From Rhyacichthys aspro (Eukaryota > Chordata > Actinopteri > Gobiiformes > Rhyacichthyidae), in assembly GCA_036850595.1 (NCBI GenBank), contig CM072152.1:2623640-2687639 (forward strand): DNA of 64,000 bases, read 5' to 3'. Of the stretch, positions 38,961 to 64,000 are shown one piece after another (position 1 is the stretch's first letter; the number at the start of each line of letters is the position of its first letter). Made by a program: the position numbers and the translations under genes. Below the pieces are notes generated by a model. The model was not told the DNA's origin, ran no database searches, and worked only from the letters and a program-made list of their open reading frames with translations.

Positions 38961-40049
38961 AACGGGGCAGCAGTGACAGCTATCCCCGAAGCTGAGAGGA
39001 GCAGTAGATAAACTAATCCACCACAAACCTGCAGTGCCTTACGTCCCATCCCACTGTAGCCACATATCACAGTTTTTAACATCCTCTCATCCTTTATTTT
39101 TCCATGTTAGTTTATTCACTGATATTTCATGTTTGGTGAAATGCTGTCAGATATTGGGAATGGAACGCTGGAGCGGCATGCCTCTTGTCTGTATGTCAGC
39201 TTATAAACTTATAACTGTGATTACTTGCTCTGTCTACATATAGGCTAACCAATAGTAGCAGGTTATTTTTATTTTGATATATGCTTTAAGCAATAAAATG
39301 ACATGATAGTAAACTAATGTTTAAAGGGAAGTAACGAGAGGAGAGAGCCCACCTCCTTGGATTACGTTGTCACAGTCAAGGTTTTGAGAAACAAGGCATT
39401 TTTGCCCCAATGCAGAGACTCTGCCCCATAACAGGGAGATCCCACAGTTGCTTTATTGCACACTTTAGTGTGAGTTAGTAAAGACCCCAAACACACAATT
39501 ATAGGTGCAGAAAGTACGTAAAAGTGATGATGGGGGTTTTTTTGCATGGAATGTCCCCATACATACACATACACACTGTGTATTCTTCCTGTCTTTTAAA
39601 CTTTGCCTAAATATCATAATTTAAGTTAATGTTTTCATCATGTGCAATGTATCTTGATCACACAGCAGAGGTCCATCCACGGCTGTGAATGTCCACAATG
39701 AATGGTGCCGTGTCACTTTCATAATTGTTTTGAGATTTATTTTGGTGTATTTTTTAAGACATGCCCAAACCCGACACAGATGTAACACACGGCAGTCGCT
39801 GTGATTGCTCCTCATTTTCACTTGAACTTATGTGTCACACAAACAGAAAAAGCTATTACCTTCTGAGATGAATTTTTTTCTCAGAATATAAAAAGGCAAA
39901 ATGGTCACTAGACCACAAACAAGCCAAACATTTCAATAGTTATCTCTGTTTTTCTTGTGTTCTTATGGGAACAGTGCTTCTGGACTAGACCAAGTTGTAC
40001 GTTGTGTGTATTGTCACTATGGAGTATGGAAACAGGCCACCTGTACAAC

Positions 40050-40058
40050 GGAATTATA

Positions 40059-40151
<93 letters not shown>

Positions 40152-40192
40152 CCATATATATATATATATATATATATATATTTCATATAATT

Positions 40193-40235
<43 letters not shown>
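40050..40235. repeat. (AT)n microsatellite with internal inverted GGAATTATATGAA units
   Basis: About 185 bp, nearly all AT dinucleotides. GGAATTATATGAA at 40050 is mirrored as TTCATATAATTCC at 40182-40194, and ATAATTCC recurs at 40147, so the tract is self-complementary at two scales. Frames here are Tyr/Ile artefacts. Confidence 0.95.
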
Positions 40236-40236
<1 letters not shown>

Positions 40237-43200
40237 TGCAGTTTCCTGTCAGCCATCCCGCACTCATGCTCTTTTTTAATTCCCAGACAATCTTCTGTCC
40301 ATCACACAGTGTTCTCCCTACTTTAGACCTCAGCTCAGGTACACACACTGTCACATTCTGACACATGGTGCAGCCTACACCTCCACAAAATCACCACATA
40401 CCCCACAAGCCCCCAGCTAACTGTCCATATGAGCAACAAATCACAATCTCAAAATGGATGAAGCAGGAAAAGGGACTGCCACACTCAGCTGGTTATCTAT
40501 TTTTTGATTATTAAAACTTGTCTGTAATCATCCATCTTTGAGGCATGGCTTGACACTAGGCAATGGCCTGGTTTGCCTACACTATGTTGCTATGATGAGG
40601 CTAAGTAATTTACCAAGGAAGTTCTCATGTGTCTGGAACTTTCGGAAGATTGTAAAATATCATGCCAAGATTGAAAAATTGGATTGGACATAAACCCAGG
40701 ACTTGCAAATCCAATAACCAAATTTATTTGCACCCAGGCAAGTCCAGTCATTGCCTTCTGAAGGTGTCTTCTCACTGTTCAAATACTAGTGGACATACTC
40801 CTTCTATTTTGAATGAATCAGATAATTAAGTGTGTATTTTGAATATTACCCCCAACGTCTGGGTCCTGTCGTCTGAAGATGTATTAGGAGCTTAGGTAAC
40901 TTTAGCATTAAACCTTTGTTTCAGTCTCATGAAGGTTAAGTTCTTGACTGAGGATAGAAACACCGCCCTTTCACCAATCAATCAGCAACAAGAAATGAGC
41001 TGTTGGTGTGGCAGAAGAAACAACTGATGCATTAAGAATTTTCTGCACAAGTGGATCATCTTTAATTCTATAAATAATCTTCAGTGTATCTGTTGGAGGT
41101 ATAGTAGGTATAAGTAGATGGTAGAAGCTGAAATAACTTAACTGCCTCAATCATACATTATGAATGAAACTCCTCTCCAAAAGCACCAGAATTAGTTTGC
41201 ATGGGGTTTAAAAGCAAAGAGAAACACACATAAATAAAAAAAATAAACCCTGCATCTTTTGCATAGCTCTCCCTTGACCTCCGATGACCTGAGCTGTTTC
41301 CATGTTGTTCTTTCCAGCGTGCTGCTCTGATAATAAGCCGATGTTCACTTAAAGAAGGGCAACGTGTGCAGCCTCGTCTAAAGTTAAAAAGCTCCTCCTG
41401 AAATGCTGCTGTTCTCGGGAGATTCTGCTGAATAACGGATTAGAAACACGCTGGGAGTTGAGCGTTGCTGCTTCTACTTGCTTTACATATTTAACTCTGC
41501 AGCAGCAGAACAGTCAGCTTAAAGTCAGAGAAGATTGGGGAGCCCTTCAGACAAAGTGACTGACTGAGGGGAGTATAGAAGGAGCTTTCTAGATATATAT
41601 AGTATAGATAGAAAAATTAATGAAATACATATATTAAAGAATAATTGTATAAGTCATTTACTGGGAACCACATGTGAAAGTGGTTTTATTCATTGATTTG
41701 TTGTATAGTTCTCTTCTTTTTTTGTTTTTTTGGGCTTGTGCATATATCACTTAAGCTTCAGCCTGTCACTCTCATTTTAAATTTGTTTAAACGGGTGTTT
41801 GTATTTAGACAAAAACTGATCACTATGATTCTTCACTTTTGAAATTCAACATTAGACAAGGAATGTCTTACTAGTATGAACATGGTTGAAGCCTGTCAAT
41901 CCCATTAAACTGTGCATCTCTGTGTGAGACCTATGTGAAGAGTTTGAAAAAAAAACAAAACAATGTAATTTGTGACTATAACAATGAAAATGTCCCTTTG
42001 CATTTGACTTTTGTGGCTCAAACACTGACAACAGCTTTAAAAAATGATGGCTCTGACACAAAACCTAGCTTCTGAAACTGAAATGTTGGTGAGCAACCGT
42101 CTGAAGAAATGTATCATGGAATTTGTGTGGCAAATGCCCTTTTAGTTTAGAGTAATGTTGAACTGTTTACTAAAGAAGAGCCAAAGACATACAAGATAAA
42201 ATGTAGCTTATGTTATGCTATACTGATCTTGGAGACCTTTCATGACCCTGACCAAAAGCTTTTAACAGAGTTAAGTGGCTTGCTAGGAATGTGAATCATT
42301 ATACTAAGATATTCAATTCAACTTTATTAATCCTCAAGGGTAAAAAAAAAGTTGATTCAGACTTCATCTTCCATTCTGTTCCACTCTATCCTACAGCTCA
42401 CTGATCCCAGACATCAACGGGCTAATCTCTGTTCTTCCTAATGCAAGGGATGGTCCATGTTGTTCAGTATGGCATCTGTCCTGTTGTGTGTCTGTTGCTC
42501 CACTGCTTCAACCAGAGATTTCAAACTAATACCTGATGTATATAGTATGGTCTCAGTCCCATGGCCACAGCTTTAACTGTAATATGCCCTGGACAACACT
42601 GTTACATTATTCCTCCCACTTGAGGGATTTCTATTGTTCTACTAAGTGTAAAGTGTAAATTGATGATATAATTGGTGATGTGACTTCAGATTTTTGGTTT
42701 TCATTGATTTCAGTAATGATTCAATATCATTAGCATTTAAATCTGTTGACCATTTGTATTGTGACGGAGGCCTCAAGATGGGCAGATATTCTATTGTATG
42801 TATTCTTCTATGTATGTATTTTTGAGTCAGATTGTGTATTTATTATTTTATCCAAAGCCAAAGATGTTAAAATTGTGATTGCTAGTTCAAATTCACATTT
42901 CGTCAGCCTAATAGCATAATTGCCTAAGTCATTTTTTGGCCAAGTTGAGATATCTACCTCACTCTACTCGATCGATATCTTTCTGGCTCTGAGATCATGA
43001 GCTGAGATCAGAGGGGTTCCGGTGCGCTCCTGATCCTAACTCCCCAGACTAATGCTGAGGATAAAGTCTCTAATCCATCATACGTTTAATTGGCTCAAAC
43101 TGGATCTCCGTCAGTGATACCAACCTGCACCGACTATGTACATCACTCTCATTACACATTCTGCACAGTCTCACTCTCCAATCTGCTCCCAGATCTGCAG

Positions 43201-45169
43201 TAATCTGTCAGATGATGGCTCTGGGGGGGATAATAATCATGTCTTTATGAATTTGGCAGAGGATCCAATACAGTTTTGATTTGTTCAGAAAGAGTGACTA
43301 GAGTAGGCTGCACATTGGGAGCAAAGTATCAAATATGTTAGAGGTATGTGACAGTCATTTTAAAGTGATAACCCCAAATAGAGTAAGTAATGGTGAAAAT
43401 GAGTCTGGTTTCCACTGTGGTGGTACGGTACAGGTTGGGTAAATATGGCTCAGTTTGGTAGGTTTAATTGCAGTTTTCAGAACATTAAATCCCCAGGCCG
43501 AGGTGCCCCAAGGTGGTGCAATACAGTACACATTTTGGGGATGTTTGGGACCTCTTTTGGTTATGGAAATTACCAGTACTGACCTGACCCGCTCCCTACT
43601 GCTCCAGTGAAAACAAGACTCAAGGGTACCTCTCATTTGGCCTATCCATTCTCCACTCTGGTCTTCTCTGTGGGAGGGACTAGGATGTGAGGATGCAGAG
43701 GGAACTGCTGCTGAAAATAAGCCAAATGAGACCTACCCTAAGACTTTTTACCTCCTCATCACTTCATGTTTGGCCTAAGCTCATTTTCATGTATTCCAAC
43801 AATTTCTGCTTTCATCAAAATATGGCCTTAAAATAGTGTCTTTTCAAGTTTTTTCTTTTGGTCCGCTTTGTGCCATAATGAACATAAACTTGAAGCATTA
43901 ACATTGTATCTAAAAAGTATTTTTAGCCACTGTTTATACTACATTTTAATTTAATGATGTAAATAAGCAAATACATACGTATGACGCTTTTTTTTCACTA
44001 TTTGTATATCTACTGAATTTTAATTATTCTGGACTATCTTCATTTTTGTGTGAGTATGAATTTGCCTGACCACAAATTAAGTTCCCTGAATTAAATTCAA
44101 TTCTGTCTTCATTTTTGCATGGGTTGAGCCCACAGACCATATATTAGCCTCAAACCAGACAATACAGTATAAACCCATCTGTAGTTGCACTGAGATAACC
44201 TGTTTCACACTTTGTAAAATATCTTAATATTTACTATTTACAGGCATTTAAACTTTTTAAACTATTTGTTAAAAGGTTGAGTGAAGAATCAACTGTAAAT
44301 CAGAAAATCGCCAGTCTCAATTTCAATAGCAACAGTATCCACCAAGATGTTTTTTAGTTGTAGGAAATAGCTTTTTGTACACGTAAGGTGGAATTTGTAA
44401 GTGGAATAATTGTGCGTTTGTTTGTGAATCTGATTTGAATTTTAATTACACATTTATTTGGTAATACAGTTTTGTATTTGAAAACCATGTTATGCTTGTT
44501 TTGTTGTCGTTTGCCTTTGGTAAAACACGGTTTATTTGTTTGCAGGCTTTTGTCCCTGTTTAAGCTCCATACAAATCTCATCTAATCCACTTCCCTACTA
44601 CTTTTGTTTGGTTTGATTTTTGTTGTTTCTCACGGTGTCATTGTTGTTGTTATTCCAGGTAGAGTCGAAGAGGCAAAGTCCTGAGTGTACTTAATGACAA
44701 GCTTGTCTGAAGGAGACACCCACATGTTCTGTTTATGGGAGGTCATTAGAATGTGGCAGCAGTCACTTTCAGAGACTTTCTTTGAACTGCTGCTCTTTAA
44801 GAAGGTGACTACACTTGTTGTGATGTCCTTCGAGCTGGGAAGTGTTGTGTTAAAAGCAAGGTAAGAGAAGTTTGTTCGTTTAGTGACAGAATTTACCATT
44901 CAAAGTCTGTATTTGAAAACTATTATTATACTATTTGACAACTAAAAGAGGGACAGTAACTACAAGAAAATATGGACACATGTGACTTTGTAGGTGCACT
45001 CTTTCTAACACTAAAAATGCAGCAAACATCATATTGTTGACAGTTCTTCAAAGCTTTCTGAACGTAAAATTCATAAAGCTGTGGCAATTTTCTTTAATTT
45101 AGAGGATCATTATTTAAGGCCACAGAGAAATTGCACTTCCCTGAGGAGTCCAAGCCATAAACACAAGTT
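40236..45169. other. Non-coding downstream of the contactin; short-element remnants
   Basis: A possible short inverted-repeat element lies at 43404-43617 (TGAGTCTGGTTTCCACTG against CAGTGAAAACAAGACTCA at the other end). A CTTTATTAATCCTCAAGGG repeat end lies at 42318. Balanced blocks at 41270-41580 and 42960-43260 might be regulatory. No gene is seen. Confidence 0.4.
43404..43617. mobile_element. Possible MITE with imperfect ~18-bp terminal inverted repeats
   Basis: TGAGTCTGGTTTCCACTG at the left pairs with CAGTGAAAACAAGACTCA at the right (reverse complement TGAGTCTTGTTTTCACTG, two mismatches). About 215 bp long, with GGTACGGTACAGG inside. No clear target duplication was found, so the superfamily is left open. 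Confidence 0.45.
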
Positions 45170-45189
45170 AAAGGGTTTCAATATGAAAG

Positions 45190-45195
45190 TTTATT
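45190..45195 (-). terminator. Candidate polyadenylation signal AATAAA
   Basis: The minus strand reads AATAAACTTTCATATTG here. It is the clearest canonical signal seen between the contactin stop and 45.1 kb. It could serve the contactin or a small separate minus-strand transcript. Confidence 0.4.
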
Positions 45196-45698
45196 GAGGG
45201 GTCTTCATCTCACAGAGATGTCTATGCATCTTAATACAACAGTATTACAGACATGACACTGCAGAGTCAGGAGTGGATCAGTTCTTGGTAATTCAACTGA
45301 AAACAGAGAAACACAAAAAATAAATATATACTAAAAATTACTTAGTCATCAGAATGAAGCCAGAAGCTAGAGGTTAATTTTTAAACAAACAGCACCACAC
45401 ATTAACATGTAACTTAATATATTTTAATCACATTCAACTCTAGCTTGGCCAGCCATCCTCATTTTTTTTCTATACCGAATAATGAATTAGTCTGGTCCCT
45501 CTTGATCCGAGTTTGATTTCAAGGGTGGAACAAATGAATGCATTTTAAACCACTCAGAGAAATAAACCATCTCAAATGAGCAATGCAACAATGAGAAGTT
45601 TCACTTCTTTACAAGTGATCCCATCAAGCCCACCCCATTTTAGATAAACCATTATAGTTGGTTATCAGTGTTGTTGGGCTCAGGTGGAGGACTCCATG

Positions 45699-45763
45699 GG
45701 CTCAGTGGGTGGGGTTCCCTGTGACTGGCTTACCCGTGGGTCTGGAACCCCACCCACTGAGCC
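45699..45763. repeat. Perfect 20-bp inverted repeat in predicted contactin 3' UTR
   Basis: The arms GGCTCAGTGGGTGGGGTTCC (45699-45718) and its exact reverse complement (45744-45763) flank a 25-nt loop. The stem is GC-rich against an AT-rich background. The GGCTCAGTGGGT core resembles the head of tRNA-like SINE sequences, so a folded-back repeat insertion is one explanation. Confidence 0.9.
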
Positions 45764-47326
45764 AAGGCCAGGCTTATTCAACTTTATAACATCCAAAAGC
45801 CTGAGAATGCCCCACAAATGTAAAGAAAAAAAGCAAATGATGTTGTGCATAGCAGTACCAGGATACACAGATGGGCTGATAAAGTTTGAAAAAAATAAAA
45901 CCATAAAAAAGAGCATTCTGTAAAGCCTGCCCCATTCACACATTGAGCTAGGTGTAAGCTGTGGTCAATGGGAAGGGATCCAGACCCACCTGACAAACTG
46001 GATGGGTCTGGCTGGACAGGCAATGTGTCAACACAAGCTACTTTTTTCAACCAGAGGATCTTCTATTGGTGACCTTTTATCTCCTCTGGGCCAGTGTCAT
46101 GTATGAACAACATCTGGAAATCTAGAGGAGTGCCAGGGGCAGGCATGTTGTTGATGTGCTGTTGACAATATTTATATTGTGTGACCTGTTCTGGAAGTGG
46201 AGAGGGCAGAGTGTGGGAGAGCCATACTGAAGTTAGCTCACTGCAGTTAAACGTCATACTCATTATACGCCCACACGCTCTTATCCCCCTGCCCCCCAGT
46301 AATACCACAGAACTAGAGCGTAAATCTTCCAGACATCCTCCACACTTTTGGTGCGTGGGTGAATGTCAAAATCATACATGAAGCTCCACAAAATCTGGAT
46401 AAAGTTGGGAAGTCTGAGAAAGGTTTCTCCAGACATGTGAAAAAGACTAATAACGCCAAAAAGGGGCTTTTCAAACAACAATGAACAAATTATTATTATT
46501 GATACACTCTTATTTTCTTATCCTAGATCCTACATAACTTCACCAAATCAAAAATGGGAAAAAATTGGTTTCGTAAGCCATATAATATGAATGAATAAGA
46601 TACATTAAATACATAAACACTATGATGATCCTAAATGCCACTAAAGAGAGTGAGAATACTTAAAGAGACAGTCAAATACACAAAGGAAACACACTTAAAT
46701 TAAATTTAGGTAAATACATAAATAAGTCTAAACATTTTACATTCTATGTTTGATAAACCTGCCTTTAACTGTAAAATCATTACAATCCATAAGTTTGCAA
46801 AAGTTTCTCGTAAAGGCAAAGCAGCTCAGTTACCCCTTTTCACAAAAATGTTCAAACTAAACTCTGTGGTGCATTAATAAAGACTGACTTTAATGACCAT
46901 TCAGTTTCACGTATAATGAAGAAAGCAGCAGTTCGGAGCCTGAGAGCTTCATTAGAATCGTGCATTTTAGCAGCAGAGAAAATGCTACCCCCTTTACTGA
47001 AATTTCATCACAACCAAGAGCAATTTCTAATACCACTCCTCGGCAACATATACTGGATGAACAACCAGCAGTCTTAAAAAAAGGTCAGAGGCGCTGTACG
47101 AGCATCAGAGTAACATGGGGATCTTGGCTTGACCTCTACATGAATGGAGGATTAAACGTCTCCATATTTATAGAACACAGAGATGCTGAGTAGTTGTAAA
47201 TGGAAAAGGTTTGCAACTTCTGGTGAGAATGTGTCCACGGTCTATTGTTGTATCCAAACCAGTTTTCAAGTTAGACTGCAGTCCAGCTGAGCAGCTTATT
47301 CTGATCAAATGTGAAGGCATCATGAG

Positions 47327-63603
<16,277 letters not shown>

Positions 63604-64000
63604 CTGCACAGTGCACAGACAGATCCATCAGCCCCGTGTTCTCGCCGCCGCCCCGTCCCAGCGCAGGTGTGGTGTGATTCATAACGCGGCTAACAAGTTC
63701 AGGGTTAGCGGAGACGTAATGGCTTCTGTTGGGAGCGGCAGAACAATCGATCCACTGCAGAGCACAGCGGAGCAGGACCTCAGCCTCCACCAGCTACAAT
63801 ATCACTTTAATTAAATATAAGGTCATTCAAACTTTGACTCCACTCACACTTTTGAACTGCTGCCTAACCCACAACAAGAATTTCTGTTCCTATTTCATGC
63901 TTCTTCTTCTGGTTAAAACATAGATTCAACTGAAGAGAGAACACATCACATTAAAAGCAACAGATTTTAAAAAGAGAAGAGAAAATAGAATCAAGGTTAC

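Larger units (their letters stand above)
45170..47326 (-). other. cntn: Probable contactin 3' UTR
   Basis: No recognisable coding exon is seen between the contactin stop and a canonical AATAAA (plus-strand TTTATT 45190-45195) about 2.1 kb downstream. Downstream of it the minus strand is T-rich and GT-containing (TTGTGTTTATGG), fitting a cleavage region. The stretch includes a perfect 20-bp hairpin at 45699-45763. A splice-acceptor-like site at 45297 leaves open that the last about 120 bases belong to an extra terminal exon. The boundary is inferred. Confidence 0.45.

Noticed and set aside
39908..40366. 152-codon frame with a Tyr-Ile repeat
   Set aside because: Most of it is the (AT)n microsatellite read in frame.
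44630..44899. Minus-strand 89-codon frame rich in Ser/Thr
   Set aside because: No splice sites or family features, and it lies downstream of the likely polyadenylation site.
46063..46481. Two overlapping minus-strand frames (81 and 66 codons) in the predicted 3' UTR
   Set aside because: No family features, no start or splice context, and they overlap plus-strand frames of equal length, as expected by chance.

Overview
The window reads as nuclear genomic DNA of a ray-finned (teleost) fish. The grounds are GT-AG introns of 0.5-8 kb, vertebrate-type gene structure, long AT-rich non-coding stretches, and a fish-typical mix of mobile elements (DIRS-like tyrosine-recombinase retroelement, L2-type LINEs, Tc1/mariner, Tigger-like, TTAA-flanked and hAT-like elements). 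Most long open frames are chance frames or decayed transposon pieces.

The one clear host gene lies at 47.3-63.6 kb on the minus strand. It is the 3' part of a contactin, a GPI-anchored Ig/FN3 neural cell-adhesion protein of the CNTN3/4/5/6 group. Nine coding exons were resolved with consistent splice phases. Together they encode about 426 residues: the four fibronectin type III domains and a C-terminal GPI-anchor signal ending at TAG 47327-47329. The six Ig domains must lie beyond position 64000. By eye it is closest to contactin-4, with contactin-3- and contactin-5-like stretches, so the paralogue is not settled. The 3' UTR probably runs to about 45.2 kb.

Layout: 0-1 kb, two tRNA-Gln-like repeat copies; 1.3-3.6 kb, a broken DIRS-type retroelement (RT, RNase H, tyrosine recombinase); 3.75-4.09 kb, an L2-like endonuclease fragment; 5.5-6.0 kb, an extreme poly-T/poly-C tract; 7.5-8.9 kb, a decayed Tc1/mariner element with TA duplications; 9-45 kb, a gene-poor tract with scattered transposon remains, microsatellites, one orphan exon-like block (13840-13893) and several GC-richer islands that may be conserved regulatory DNA.

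The contactin introns hold the most interesting items: a TTAA-flanked inverted-repeat element (59.5-60.3 kb) carrying a two-exon mini-gene resembling the cysteine-rich P2X7 intracellular domain, a perfect 29-bp inverted repeat (61.17-61.23 kb), a Tigger-like element (56.05-56.55 kb) and an antisense L2-like RT fragment (53.5-54.5 kb). No wholly new multi-gene system was found. The mini-gene and the orphan exon most deserve follow-up.
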